Assembly: GCA_017410195.1 (NCBI GenBank)
Contig: JAFQRF010000011.1
Coordinates: 1 to 33,379, forward strand
DNA: 33,379 bases
DNA from: Clostridia bacterium
GTDB taxonomy: Bacteria; Bacillota; Clostridia; Oscillospirales; Acutalibacteraceae
Direction: 5' to 3'
Numbering within the stretch: position 1 is the first letter of the stretch; each line of letters begins with the position of its first letter. The notes under the pieces were generated by a model that was not told the origin of the DNA, ran no database searches, and saw only the letters and a list, made by a program, of their open reading frames with translations. Shown here piece by piece: positions 1 to 8,615 of this stretch. A program made the position numbers and the translations under genes.

Positions 1-180
1 CATCTGAAGTCTCTTCATAAGGCAGAGAGCCATGAAATGACCGACATGAAGGCTGTCGGCAGTCGGGTCAAAGCCGATATAAAAAACAGCCTTGCCGTTG
101 TTGATAAGATCTCTGATTTCTTTTTCGTCTGTTACCTGTGCAATAAGTCCTCTTGCAACAAGTTCTTCGTAAATCTGCAT
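1..180 (-). CDS. tyrS: Tyrosine-tRNA ligase, N-terminal fragment (cut by window edge)
   Basis: Only the first 60 codons lie in the window. The translation begins MQIYEELVARG and contains GFDPTADSLHVGH, the class I aminoacyl-tRNA synthetase signature in TyrRS form, with the HIGH motif as HVGH at residues 45-48. TyrRS charges tRNA-Tyr in the cytoplasm. An AAGGA ribosome binding site sits about 9 nt before the ATG at 180. The gene is preceded by a T-box leader whose specifier reads UAC (Tyr), which independently supports the assignment. The rest of the enzyme, including the KMSKS loop and the C-terminal S4-like domain, lies outside the window. Confidence 0.95.
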   Translation of the reverse strand, partial: MQIYEELVARGLIAQVTDEKEIRDLINNGKAVFYIGFDPTADSLHVGHFMALCLMKRLQM

Positions 181-474
181 ATTAAAACATCCTTTCGGTA
201 TTATTTACTAATGTAACAAAATAAAAGCCCTCTGCCATTGCTGACAGAGGGCGAATTAACGCGGTACCACCTCTATTTGAGCATACCTCACGGCATACTC
301 CTCGGCGGGTAAGAATTACCCTTACGCTTTAACGGGCGCACACGGCTCTGCCTACTGCAATTTTCAGCAAAGCGGCTCGGGGATGTATTTCACTCGTCTT
401 CCGATATCCCCTTTCACCGACCGGAGACTCTCTGAAACGGATTAAACGGCTACTTCTTCCCGTCATTGCCATTG
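181..474 (-). promoter_or_regulatory. Tyrosine T-box riboswitch leader of tyrS
   Basis: On the minus strand the untranslated leader contains the conserved T-box AGAGGTGGTACCGCG (about 259-274), then a GC-rich hairpin with a U-rich tail, then tyrS. Upstream the Stem I specifier-loop sequence GTGAAATACA places UAC, a tyrosine codon, at 387-385. Uncharged tRNA-Tyr should pair its anticodon with this codon and its CCA end with the T-box, favouring the antiterminator. Charged tRNA allows termination. The stem boundaries were not folded computationally and the transcription start is estimated from the promoter. Confidence 0.93.
217..252 (-). terminator. T-box intrinsic terminator
   Basis: GCCCTCTG (227-234) pairs with CAGAGGGC (245-252) as a perfect 8-bp stem with a 10-nt loop. 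On the minus strand it is followed by TTTTATTTT. It lies directly between the T-box element and the tyrS ribosome binding site, as expected for the regulated terminator of a T-box leader. Confidence 0.9.
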
Positions 475-480
475 GATGAT

Positions 481-510
481 ATTATACATTAAATAGTTAT
501 GTTTTGTCAA
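481..510 (-). promoter_or_regulatory. Sigma-A promoter of the tyrS T-box transcript
   Basis: On the minus strand a consensus TTGACA (510-505) is separated by 18 nt from a consensus TATAAT (486-481), giving an expected start near 474. The -35 box overlaps the stop codon of the upstream SGNH hydrolase gene. No terminator hairpin separates that gene from this promoter, so readthrough into the T-box is possible. Confidence 0.85.
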
Positions 511-1235
511 GTGTTTCCCTCAACCGCTTTCAACCATTCCTCCGCTATAATCATATGACCTGCAATGCTCGGATGAGTTCCGTCCCAGATAAAATACTCA
601 ATTCTTGACCTTTCGGCATTTTCCTTTATCTTATCATAAAGAGGAACAAAGATACATTCAAATTCCTCGGCAAGCCTTTTTGTTGACGCCCTGATTCTTA
701 TGTTTGCAGCCTCACGGTATGCAACGGAATCCTCGGGGTCATTACTGTCAGGTCGCTTGAAAAGAGCTTCAACACCGTCGGGATGCGGTGTATATCTGTA
801 AGAATAATCCGACTTGTCAAGAGGAAAATAGAAAGGTTCGCAAACAATAATTTTAATCTCTCCGAGCTCTTTTCTTGTTTTTTCAAGAATCTTACGGAGA
901 TATTTTTCGTGGCGTTCTGCGGCTTCATCGGGAGTAATTCCGTCAAACCAGCCCCTACCTGCGTCATTGACACCGACAAGTATACTTAAAACAGTAGGCT
1001 TGTTATCGATTACATCTGTCTGCCAATTTTCAAACAGACCCTCCGCAACATCGCCCGAATAACCTTTATTGATAAACTTTGGCATACTCTCTGCGTTGTC
1101 AAGCGCAAGACGGCTTGCAACAATATACTGATATCCGTGACCCATAATATGATTGCAGTCCATGCTCTTTCCTCTGTTGCCGTCGGTTATCGAGTCACCC
1201 GAAAAAATTACAACATCTTTGTCTGTAAGCTTCAC
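507..1235 (-). CDS. SGNH/GDSL-family hydrolase (esterase/lipase-like)
   Basis: This 242-residue protein has the SGNH blocks in order. GDSITDG carries the nucleophile Ser15, GYSGD carries the block II Gly near 61, GVND carries Asn90, and DGTHPS carries Asp218 and His221. These enzymes hydrolyse esters such as acetylated sugars or lipids; the substrate cannot be read from sequence. No signal peptide is evident, so it is probably cytoplasmic. The start is GTG and overlaps the upstream stop in a TAGTG arrangement, which implies translational coupling with the sugar isomerase-like gene. That neighbour suggests, but does not prove, a role in deacylating an imported carbohydrate. Confidence 0.88.
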   Translation of the reverse strand: MKLTDKDVVIFSGDSITDGNRGKSMDCNHIMGHGYQYIVASRLALDNAESMPKFINKGYSGDVAEGLFENWQTDVIDNKPTVLSILVGVNDAGRGWFDGITPDEAAERHEKYLRKILEKTRKELGEIKIIVCEPFYFPLDKSDYSYRYTPHPDGVEALFKRPDSNDPEDSVAYREAANIRIRASTKRLAEEFECIFVPLYDKIKENAERSRIEYFIWDGTHPSIAGHMIIAEEWLKAVEGNT

Positions 1236-2008
1236 TATTTTAGCTCCTTTAACACTTCATAAGCATCCTTTGCATCAGATTCAAAATCGAGAACATTCGC
1301 CTCAATTGAGCAATGCCCGACCCCCGCTTCTTTCAGCGCTTTAACAAATGATGCCTGACTGAAATCATCACCCTTTTTGGGATAAATTCTTTTACATTCA
1401 AGCGAAGAATCCGGATCGGGATTTGAGGTGTGTGCATGAACAATCCAGCCCTTATAATCGGAAAGACTTTCCATACTTTCTTTCTGGACGTACATATGTG
1501 CCACATCTGCAAGCACCTTAACAAACGGAGAATCCACTCTTTTTGCAATTTCAACACCGTCTGCAACGGTGTTTATCGCATTGCACTCTTCAGGTCTGAG
1601 AGGCTCGATTGCAACAAGAATATTATACTTCTCCGCAAGCGGTACAACAAGTTTTTTTAGAAAATCAACAATCTCTGCCCTGCCTTCTTCAAGGCTCATA
1701 CCGTCGGGAATTCTTCTTGCTCCCGATGAACCGAAAACAAGATATTTCAAGCCGAGATATGATGCATTTGAGAAAAGAGTTTCAAGATACTCCTTTACCT
1801 TTGTTTCATCCTTTTCTGCGCCGACAATTCTCATTCCTATGAAACAATTTGCAGCAACAACAGGAATACCGGTTTCCTTCATTCTGTCAAGATACTCTTT
1901 ATCTTTTTTGGCAATTTCCTGACAATGGCTCTCTGCGTAGTCATACCCGAGTGATTTTATATATTTCATTTTTTCAATGTCAGTACCGACACATACTCCG
2001 AATTTCAT
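1235..2008 (-). CDS. Sugar phosphate isomerase/epimerase family (AP-endonuclease-2-like TIM barrel)
   Basis: This 257-residue protein begins MKFGVCVGTDIEKMKYIKSLGYDYAE in the style of xylose-isomerase-like TIM barrels. It has the usual acidic and histidine metal positions, for example AIEPLRPEE near the middle, VLADVAHMYV, IVHAHTSNP and CSIEANV towards the end. Family members isomerise or epimerise ketoses, or act on inositol derivatives. The substrate is unknown here. The gene lies 2 nt after recN and is coupled to the SGNH hydrolase that follows, so the three may be co-transcribed. An AP endonuclease (Nfo) is less likely because typical Nfo motifs are absent, although the recN neighbour makes that annotation tempting. 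Confidence 0.82.
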   Translation of the reverse strand: MKFGVCVGTDIEKMKYIKSLGYDYAESHCQEIAKKDKEYLDRMKETGIPVVAANCFIGMRIVGAEKDETKVKEYLETLFSNASYLGLKYLVFGSSGARRIPDGMSLEEGRAEIVDFLKKLVVPLAEKYNILVAIEPLRPEECNAINTVADGVEIAKRVDSPFVKVLADVAHMYVQKESMESLSDYKGWIVHAHTSNPDPDSSLECKRIYPKKGDDFSQASFVKALKEAGVGHCSIEANVLDFESDAKDAYEVLKELK

Positions 2009-2010
2009 GG

Positions 2011-3675
2011 TTATTTCTCCTTTGCGTTTTTCAGCATTTCCCTTGCGGTTTCAAGCTGAAGCTCCGTGACATTGCCGCCGCCCGATATTCTTGCAAGCTC
2101 AGCAGCTCTGCCTTCAAAATCAAGGGGTTCAATCTGCGTAAAGGTTTTTTCACCGTCAACCGTTTTCATTATCTTCATATGGCAGTCAGCCTGAGCGGCA
2201 ATACGTGCAAGGTGAGTAACGCAGATAACCTGTCTACCCTCAGAGACTTCACCAAGTTTAAGAGCAATTTTCTCTGCCGCCGAACCACTGACACCCGTAT
2301 CGATTTCGTCGAAAATGAGCGTGCCGATATTGTCCTTATCAGAAAGAACATTCTTGATTGCAAGCATGATTCTTGAAAGCTCGCCGCCCGATGCAATCTT
2401 TGCAATGGGTCTTGGTTCCTGACCGGGGTTTGCGCTGATTAAAAATTCTATGGCATCCGCACCTTTTGATGTAAGTGCAGTCTGTTTTCTGTCAACAACA
2501 AATGTCACCTTCGGCATATCAAGGAATTCAAGCTCCGCCATAACGCTCTTTTCGAACTCAGCCGCAGCCGTCATTCTGCTTTCTGTAAGTTTTGCCGAAA
2601 GAATCTTTATTTCATCCGAAAGCGCATATAACCTTTCTTCGAGTTCCGATATTCTTTCGTCGGATATTTCTATTTCATTTTTTTCTTTTATAGCACTTTC
2701 AAGATGTTCTATAATATCCTCTTCGTCTTTTCCGTATTTCATTGACAGACGGTAAAGAAAATCAAGGCGTTCGTTGATTGCAGTAAGCCTTTCTGGATTA
2801 TAGTCAAATCCGTCAATAAGACTCCTGACCTCTGCAGAAAAATCCGCAAGTTCATAGGCAATCCCTCTTATGCCCTTTGCAGTATTCTCTGCACTTTCGT
2901 AGTATTTTGCGGCTCGTTCAAGCTCGCTTGCGCAGTCTTCAACGCCTGTCAGAATTCCGTTTTCGCTTTTAAGAGCGGAATAAGCATTCTCAAGCGCCTT
3001 GACAACCTTGCCTCCATGCTGAAGAAGCTCTTTTTCCTTTGAAAGCTCATCTCTTTCACCAACTCTGACATTTGCGGCTGTTATCTCGTCAATCAGAAAA
3101 GAAAGATAATCAAGTCTTGCCGCCTTTTCATCCCTTGTATCATAAAGAGAATCAAGCTCCTTCTTGACAGCGACAAGACTCAGAAAAACGTTTCTGTATT
3201 CCCCTCGCAAATCTGAATTTTCGGCAAGACTGTCGATAAATCCGCAGTGATTATCAGGCGAAAGCAAAGCCTGGCTGTCGTGCTGACCGTGAATATTGAT
3301 AAGACCAGAACCAATTTCCTTAAGAGCGGAAACCGTTGCGGGACAGCCGTTGATGCGGCATAAATTCTTGCCCGACGAACTGAGTGAACGGCTGAGAACA
3401 AGGGTATTATCAGGCATCCTTTCAATACCCATTTCATCAAGTATCCACTGCGTTTCTTCGCTTATATCAGCAAAAGATGCATAAACCTTTGCGCTGTCGC
3501 ATCCCGAACGGATAAGCTCTCTGGACGTGCGTTCGCCGAGCACGGCATTAATTGCATCAATAACGATAGATTTACCCGCACCCGTTTCACCCGTCATAAC
3601 ATTGAGTCCGCTGTCAAATTCAAGCTCAGCACTCTCAATAACGGCAATATTCTCAATTTTGAGACCGATTAACAT
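2011..3675 (-). CDS. recN: DNA repair protein RecN (SMC-like ATPase)
   Basis: This 554-residue protein has Walker A GETGAGKS at residues 29-36, a central charged coiled-coil region, the ABC signature SGGELSRIMLAI, Walker B TLIFDEIDTGVSG and the distal VTHLARIAAQAD. RecN binds DNA ends and acts in double-strand break repair together with RecA. The length matches the family (about 550-570 residues). It follows argR by 18 nt, the classic Firmicutes order. Expression probably depends on the long nusB-to-recN transcript; no separate LexA box was noticed, although a systematic search was not possible. Confidence 0.97.
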   Translation of the reverse strand: MLIGLKIENIAVIESAELEFDSGLNVMTGETGAGKSIVIDAINAVLGERTSRELIRSGCDSAKVYASFADISEETQWILDEMGIERMPDNTLVLSRSLSSSGKNLCRINGCPATVSALKEIGSGLINIHGQHDSQALLSPDNHCGFIDSLAENSDLRGEYRNVFLSLVAVKKELDSLYDTRDEKAARLDYLSFLIDEITAANVRVGERDELSKEKELLQHGGKVVKALENAYSALKSENGILTGVEDCASELERAAKYYESAENTAKGIRGIAYELADFSAEVRSLIDGFDYNPERLTAINERLDFLYRLSMKYGKDEEDIIEHLESAIKEKNEIEISDERISELEERLYALSDEIKILSAKLTESRMTAAAEFEKSVMAELEFLDMPKVTFVVDRKQTALTSKGADAIEFLISANPGQEPRPIAKIASGGELSRIMLAIKNVLSDKDNIGTLIFDEIDTGVSGSAAEKIALKLGEVSEGRQVICVTHLARIAAQADCHMKIMKTVDGEKTFTQIEPLDFEGRAAELARISGGGNVTELQLETAREMLKNAKEK

Positions 3676-3693
3676 AACAGATTATTCTTCCCT

Positions 3694-4143
3694 TCAGGAA
3701 ATCAATTCAGCAATTGCGTCCTTCATTTTGCATGCATGCTCAGGTGTTCTGCAGAGCGCAAAAATAGTATCATCACCTGCAAGAGTGCCGACAAGCCCCT
3801 CCCAATGCATTGAATCGAGAGCCGCACATGCGGCCTGGGCCATGCCGGTATAGCATTTTACAACAATGGTGTTGCCTGCATAATCTGCAGAAATTACGGA
3901 GTGGGCAAAAATGCTTCTGTATTTTCCGAGAAGCTCACCCGAATCACCCGTATCGACCGCATAGCGGCTTCTGCCGAGTTCGTCAACCTTTTTGATAAGT
4001 CTTAAATCCTTGATATCTCTTGAAATCGTTGCCTGAGTTGTGTCGAAGCCCTCAGCTCTGAGCATTTCAAGAAGATCGGTCTGGGTTGACAGACAGTACT
4101 GCTCAATAAGTCTGATTATCGCTTCATGTCTTTTCTTTTTCAC
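3694..4143 (-). CDS. argR: Arginine repressor ArgR/AhrC
   Basis: This 149-residue protein has an N-terminal winged-helix region (RHEAIIRLIEQYCLSTQTDLLEML, then TQATISRDIKDLRLIK) and a C-terminal oligomerisation and arginine-binding domain. The latter contains GLVGTLAGDDTIFALCRT, which matches the conserved GTIAGDDTIF element. ArgR hexamers repress arginine biosynthesis and activate catabolism in response to arginine. No arginine genes are present in the window. Its position between nadK and recN is a conserved genomic context in Firmicutes and does not indicate local regulation. The ATG start gives the full expected length. Confidence 0.96.
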   Translation of the reverse strand: MKKKRHEAIIRLIEQYCLSTQTDLLEMLRAEGFDTTQATISRDIKDLRLIKKVDELGRSRYAVDTGDSGELLGKYRSIFAHSVISADYAGNTIVVKCYTGMAQAACAALDSMHWEGLVGTLAGDDTIFALCRTPEHACKMKDAIAELIS

Positions 4144-4162
4144 GTTTTACACTCCTTGATAT

Positions 4163-5011
4163 TTATCTTCTCTGTGCGAGTTTTTTATATAATATATCAA
4201 TAAAATTATCGGATTTTATTCTGATGAAATTCGCCGTGAATTCCGCTCTTGAAATAACCGCCTTGCATCCCGGCTCGATATTCATCGGCTCCGTTCCGTC
4301 ATTGGAAATACACAGAGGGCAGTCCTCAGCTGATTCAACGGTTATGACCGCACCGGGTCTGAAAATAAGTGAACGGTCAACAAGTGAATGAGGGCAGAGC
4401 GGCGTTAAAAGAATGCTTTCAAGCTCGGGGTCAACAACTGGTCCGCCTGCCGAAAGAGAATATGCCGTTGAACCCGTCGGCGTTGAAACAAGAATTCCGT
4501 CGCAGAGATAGCTGTTAAAAACCTTACCGTCAAGCGCAACGTCAATCGCCGTCATGCGCTGTTTTTCCTTATTAGTTATAAGTGTATCATTAACGCAGTA
4601 GTCGCAATTTACAATTTCATCTCCGCAGATTATGCCCGTTTTGAGCATCAATCTTTTATCCAGAGTATAATCACCTTCAATAAGTCTTGAAAGCAGGTTA
4701 AGTTCGTTATCTTCAAGCCCTGCCATAAACGCAAGTCTGCCGGCGTTAACTCCGAGAATCGGCTTCTGTTTTACGGCAGCAAGCTTTGCGGCGTGAATTA
4801 TCGAGCCGTCACCGCCGATTGCAATAACGGCATCGCAGCCGTCTATCGCCTCATCGGCAGATAAGAATTCTGCGCCGGTAAAAGCAAAATCACCTTTGAA
4901 TTCATAATCAAAACAGAACTCCGCACCAAGCTTTTGAAGACTTTTACAGATTCCTTCGGTTGCTCCTAAAGCTTCTTTTCGGGTAAGGTTCGGCATAAGA
5001 GCAATTTTCAT
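4163..5011 (-). CDS. nadK: NAD kinase
   Basis: This 282-residue protein carries the NAD-kinase GGDGS motif at residues 66-70 (AVIAIGGDGSIIHAA). It also has a conserved VNDTLITN segment and the glycine-rich DGILVSTPTGSTAYSLSAGGP motif. It phosphorylates NAD+ at the 2'-OH of the adenosine ribose to make NADP+, in the cytoplasm. It lies 14 nt after tlyA and 19 nt before argR in the same train. The length is typical for bacterial NadK. The de novo NAD operon near 26-29.7 kb supplies the substrate but is a separate transcription unit. Confidence 0.96.
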   Translation of the reverse strand: MKIALMPNLTRKEALGATEGICKSLQKLGAEFCFDYEFKGDFAFTGAEFLSADEAIDGCDAVIAIGGDGSIIHAAKLAAVKQKPILGVNAGRLAFMAGLEDNELNLLSRLIEGDYTLDKRLMLKTGIICGDEIVNCDYCVNDTLITNKEKQRMTAIDVALDGKVFNSYLCDGILVSTPTGSTAYSLSAGGPVVDPELESILLTPLCPHSLVDRSLIFRPGAVITVESAEDCPLCISNDGTEPMNIEPGCKAVISRAEFTANFIRIKSDNFIDILYKKLAQRR

Positions 5012-5025
5012 TCTCTCACCCCCGA

Positions 5026-5835
5026 TTATTTATCAAGATTTTCGTGTGAACGCTCAACAAGCTCCTCAACAGAGCCGTTCCATAGCATTTCACCTTCATC
5101 ATTTTTTTCAATATACATCAAATATTCAATATTTCCCTCGGGTCCTTTTATCGGTGAAAAATCAACATCGATTACCTTAAATCCGTTTTCACTTGCAAAC
5201 AAAGTTATGCTTCTGACAACATCCTCATGCACGGATTTATCACGCACAACGCCTTTCTTTCCGATATTCTCTTTACCCGCTTCAAACTGAGGCTTGATAA
5301 GGCATACCGAGCGTCCGCCGTTCCTGAGCAAAGTATGCATGACCGGGAGAATAAGCCTGAGCGAAATAAAAGATACGTCAACGGAAGCAAAATCAACCTC
5401 ATCGGGTACCTGCTCCCTTGTCACATATCTGAAATTTGTTCTTTCAAGGTTAACTACTCTTTCGTCGCAGCGCAGCTTCCATGCAAGCTGACCATAGCCG
5501 ACATCAATCGCATACACCTTCTTTGCTCCGTTTGTGAGCATGCAATCGGTAAATCCGCCGGTTGATGCGCCGATATCCATGCAAATGCAGTCTTTAAGGT
5601 CAAGACCGAAGCTTGAAACGGCTTTATTGAGCTTAAGCCCTCCCCTGCTGACAAAAGGATTGACCGCTCCCCTGACCTCAATAACATCGGTTTCTTTGAC
5701 ATTAACCCCGCCTTTGAGTGCCTTCTGACCGTTGAGATAAACGCTGCCTGCCATTATCATAGCCTTCGCCTTTTCTCTTGTTTCGGCAAAGCCTCTTTCA
5801 AAAACGGCAACATCAAGCCTTGTTTTTTCGCTCAT
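5026..5835 (-). CDS. tlyA: TlyA family 2'-O-ribose rRNA methyltransferase (hemolysin A-like)
   Basis: This 269-residue protein has an N-terminal S4 RNA-binding domain (about residues 3-65, including KAKAMIMAGSVYLNG). An FtsJ-like Rossmann methyltransferase domain follows, with the SAM motif DIGASTGGFTDCML near residues 87-100, then DVGYGQLAWKLR and a late LIKPQFE. TlyA proteins 2'-O-methylate 16S and/or 23S rRNA; the old name hemolysin is misleading. The ATG overlaps the dxs stop in an ATGA junction, so translation is coupled. This position after dxs is typical of Clostridia. Confidence 0.94.
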   Translation of the reverse strand: MSEKTRLDVAVFERGFAETREKAKAMIMAGSVYLNGQKALKGGVNVKETDVIEVRGAVNPFVSRGGLKLNKAVSSFGLDLKDCICMDIGASTGGFTDCMLTNGAKKVYAIDVGYGQLAWKLRCDERVVNLERTNFRYVTREQVPDEVDFASVDVSFISLRLILPVMHTLLRNGGRSVCLIKPQFEAGKENIGKKGVVRDKSVHEDVVRSITLFASENGFKVIDVDFSPIKGPEGNIEYLMYIEKNDEGEMLWNGSVEELVERSHENLDK

Positions 5836-7712
5836 AAAGAAACCTCGTTTTCTATCATAAGAGCCATTTTCTCTGCGCTCATTGAATATTTTTCCATAAG
5901 TCTCGGCACACTCGCATGACCGACAAACTCGCAGTCAACAGCCGTTACCGAATATTTGCCGTCATAGCCCTTTTCGATAAGTCTACATGCAAGCCCCTCG
6001 GCAACACCGCCGTTTTTCATGCCTTCCTCAAAGAAAAAGACTTTATCGCATCCGAAAGCTTCTTCCGCAACGCCTTCGGGAAGCGGTTTGATTTTATTGA
6101 TTTTAATTATTTTTATTTCAATACCCTTTTGAGCAAGCATGTCCATGGCTTTCAAAGCATTGAAATAAAGCCTGCCGTAGGTGACAAGAGCAATTTCAGC
6201 ATTGGGATTTCCGATAACTGCATAGTCGTCGATTTTTTCTTCCGATTCTCCGTTTTCAGGCATACTGCCTCTCGGATACCGGATAATAACTAAATTTTCA
6301 TCTTTATAAAAAGCATTATAAAATGCCTTACTCATTTCCGAATAGGTTGCAGGCGAATAAACAGTTGTATTAGGTATGCTTCTTGCAAGCGAAACATCAA
6401 AAAGACCCTGATGAGTTTCGCCGTCTTCACCAACGAAGCCTGCTCTGTCAACAGCAATAACTGTCTTTCTGCGCTGAAGCGCACAGTCATGAACAAGTTG
6501 GTCGAAGCATCGCTGGAGGAAAGTGGAATAAACTGCAAAAACAGGTATCATCCCGCCTGCCGAAAGTCCGCTTGCAAAAGTAACTGCATGCTCTTCGGCT
6601 ATGCCTACATCAAAAAATCTTTCGGGATATTCCTTTGAAAAAACCTCAAGCCCCGTCCCGAGCGCCATTGCGGCGGTTATCGCACATATACGCTTGTCCT
6701 TGGATGCAAAATCGCAGAGGGTTTTACCGAAATGTGACGAAAAGCTGTCACCCGAAGCAAACGATTCACCCGTAACAACATCAAATTTTGAGATGCCGTG
6801 AAACTTTTCGGGTGAATGCTCAGCAAAATCATAGCCCCTGCCTTTTAATGTATTGACATGAATAACCACGGGCACGGAAACCATCTTTGCACTGTTCATC
6901 GCCTCGCAAAGACCGTTTATATCGTGACCGTCAATAGGACCGATATAGCGAAATCCCAAATCCTCAAAAAACGAGCTGGAATAGATTATATTTTTAAGTG
7001 TCGCTTTTAGCCTGAAAAGATGCTTCGCAAGCGATTCACCGACAATCGGAATTTTCTTAAGCGTTTTTTCAGTCCCCGCCTTAAAACGATAATATTCGGG
7101 TTTTGCGCGCACCTTCGCAAGATATCTTGCCATAGCGCCGACATTTTCGGAAATCGACATCTCATTATCGTTGAGAATAACGATAAGCTTTGATTTGGTT
7201 GAACCTGCGTGATTCAGTGCTTCATAAGCCATGCCGTTTCCGAAGGAACCGTCACCGATAACCGCTACAGCGTAATTTTTGCTGCCCTTAACAGCGTTTG
7301 CCGCCGCAACACCTGCTGCCTGCGAAATCGAAACACCTGCGTGACCTTCATAAAAGCTGTCATGTTCACTTTCATCAGGACGAACAAAGCCCGAAATTCC
7401 GTCTTCTTTTCTGAGAGTTGAAAATTCCGGATATCTGCCTGTCAAAAGCTTATGGGTATAAGCCTGATGACCCACATCCCATATAATCTTATCTTCAGGT
7501 GAATTAAAAGATTTATGGAGTGCAACGGTCAGTTCAACAGTACCGAGATTTGAAGCAAGATGACCTCCGTTTGATGAAACGGTATCAATCAGAGTATGAC
7601 GGATTTCGGTGCAAAGCACCTCCAGCTCACCGTTACTGAGCTTCTTCACATCAGACGGTTGCTTTATATTAAGAAGAATTTTTATTTCTCCGGTATGGTT
7701 ACTCATATACAA
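5832..7712 (-). CDS. dxs: 1-deoxy-D-xylulose-5-phosphate synthase
   Basis: This protein of about 626 residues is a thiamine-diphosphate transketolase-like enzyme making DXP from pyruvate and glyceraldehyde 3-phosphate, the first step of the MEP isoprenoid pathway. Visible motifs are IWDVGHQAYTHKLLTGR, the ThDP/Mg motif GDGSFGNGMAYEALN ending in NDNEMSIS, GPIDGHD, and the pyrimidine-domain DRAGFVGEDGETHQGLFD. The first in-frame start is TTG at 7712, immediately after the ispA stop. An ATG two codons further in (7706) is the alternative, and ribosome binding sites for both are weak. It is co-transcribed with ispA, whose substrate comes from this pathway. Confidence 0.97.
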   Translation of the reverse strand: MYMSNHTGEIKILLNIKQPSDVKKLSNGELEVLCTEIRHTLIDTVSSNGGHLASNLGTVELTVALHKSFNSPEDKIIWDVGHQAYTHKLLTGRYPEFSTLRKEDGISGFVRPDESEHDSFYEGHAGVSISQAAGVAAANAVKGSKNYAVAVIGDGSFGNGMAYEALNHAGSTKSKLIVILNDNEMSISENVGAMARYLAKVRAKPEYYRFKAGTEKTLKKIPIVGESLAKHLFRLKATLKNIIYSSSFFEDLGFRYIGPIDGHDINGLCEAMNSAKMVSVPVVIHVNTLKGRGYDFAEHSPEKFHGISKFDVVTGESFASGDSFSSHFGKTLCDFASKDKRICAITAAMALGTGLEVFSKEYPERFFDVGIAEEHAVTFASGLSAGGMIPVFAVYSTFLQRCFDQLVHDCALQRRKTVIAVDRAGFVGEDGETHQGLFDVSLARSIPNTTVYSPATYSEMSKAFYNAFYKDENLVIIRYPRGSMPENGESEEKIDDYAVIGNPNAEIALVTYGRLYFNALKAMDMLAQKGIEIKIIKINKIKPLPEGVAEEAFGCDKVFFFEEGMKNGGVAEGLACRLIEKGYDGKYSVTAVDCEFVGHASVPRLMEKYSMSAEKMALMIENEVSL

Positions 7713-8615
7713 TCAATTCTTTCTGTCAAAGAGCCTGTCTGCAAGCTCAATCAGAAATTCTCCTTCACTGCCGAAAATTTCAAGTGATTTTTTTGCATTT
7801 TCCGTAAGCTCCGATGCATAACGCGCCGATTCTTCAAGTCCGAGAAGTGAAACATATGTTGATTTTTCATTCTGACTGTCGCTACCTATCGGCTTTCCGA
7901 GAGTTTCTTCATCACTTGTCACATCAAGAATATCGTCAACAATCTGGAATGCAAGACCGATATTCTCACAGTATTTTTCTGCCGCTTTTATTTTTTCTTC
8001 ATCCGCTCCTGCAGCAATACAGCCGAGAACGGCAGAAACTTTAATCAGCTTGCCCGTCTTACGGCGGTCTGTTGCTTTTACTTCATCAAGAGAAGCTGCT
8101 CTGCCCTCATTTGCAAGGTCCATAACCTGACCTGCTATCATTCCAGAACAGCCTGCAGCTTTTGCAAGCTCAAGCCCTGCCTTTGTCTTGGCTTCACCGC
8201 TGAGATTCGGAGCGGAAAGCACCGTTTCAAACGCAAGAGTGAGAAGCGAATCACCTGCAAGGAGTGCATTAGCTTCGCCGAAAACCTTATGACTCGACGG
8301 CTTGCCTCTTCTCATATCATCATCATCCATACAAGGCAAATCGTCATGGATAAGCGAATAAGTGTGTATCATTTCAACACCGACAGCAAGCGGAAGTGCT
8401 TCCATATAATCTCCGCCGCAGACACGGCAGAACTCGAGAGTCAGCATCGGTCTTATGCGTTTTCCGCCGTTTTCGAGTGAATAAGCCATAGCTTTGAGCA
8501 TAAGCTCAAGACCCGAAGATTCTCTGCCGCCGAATGATTTTTCCGAAACATATTCCGAAACAGCTTTATTGATTATCTCAACGTATTCCGCACTTCTTTT
8601 TTCGAAATCAATCAT
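7713..8615 (-). CDS. ispA: Polyprenyl synthetase, farnesyl/geranylgeranyl diphosphate synthase type
   Basis: This 300-residue protein has both aspartate-rich motifs of trans-prenyltransferases. The first is in IHDDLPCMDDDDMRRG, with Mg-binding aspartates and the two-residue insert typical of FPP synthases. The second is FQIVDDILD. It condenses IPP with allylic diphosphates in the cytoplasm. Product chain length cannot be fixed from sequence alone, though farnesyl diphosphate is usual for this length and context. Its ATG overlaps the xseB stop (TAATG type), and the xseA-xseB-ispA-dxs order is conserved in Firmicutes and many other bacteria. Confidence 0.95.
   Translation of the reverse strand: MIDFEKRSAEYVEIINKAVSEYVSEKSFGGRESSGLELMLKAMAYSLENGGKRIRPMLTLEFCRVCGGDYMEALPLAVGVEMIHTYSLIHDDLPCMDDDDMRRGKPSSHKVFGEANALLAGDSLLTLAFETVLSAPNLSGEAKTKAGLELAKAAGCSGMIAGQVMDLANEGRAASLDEVKATDRRKTGKLIKVSAVLGCIAAGADEEKIKAAEKYCENIGLAFQIVDDILDVTSDEETLGKPIGSDSQNEKSTYVSLLGLEESARYASELTENAKKSLEIFGSEGEFLIELADRLFDRKN

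Noticed and set aside
1235-2008. Reading the TIM-barrel gene as endonuclease IV because it follows recN
   Set aside because: The sequence lacks the characteristic Nfo motifs and fits the sugar isomerase/epimerase branch of the same fold better.
1849-2376. Plus-strand open frame (175 codons) opposite the TIM-barrel gene and recN
   Set aside because: It is antisense to two well supported genes, with no plausible start site or recognisable protein motif.
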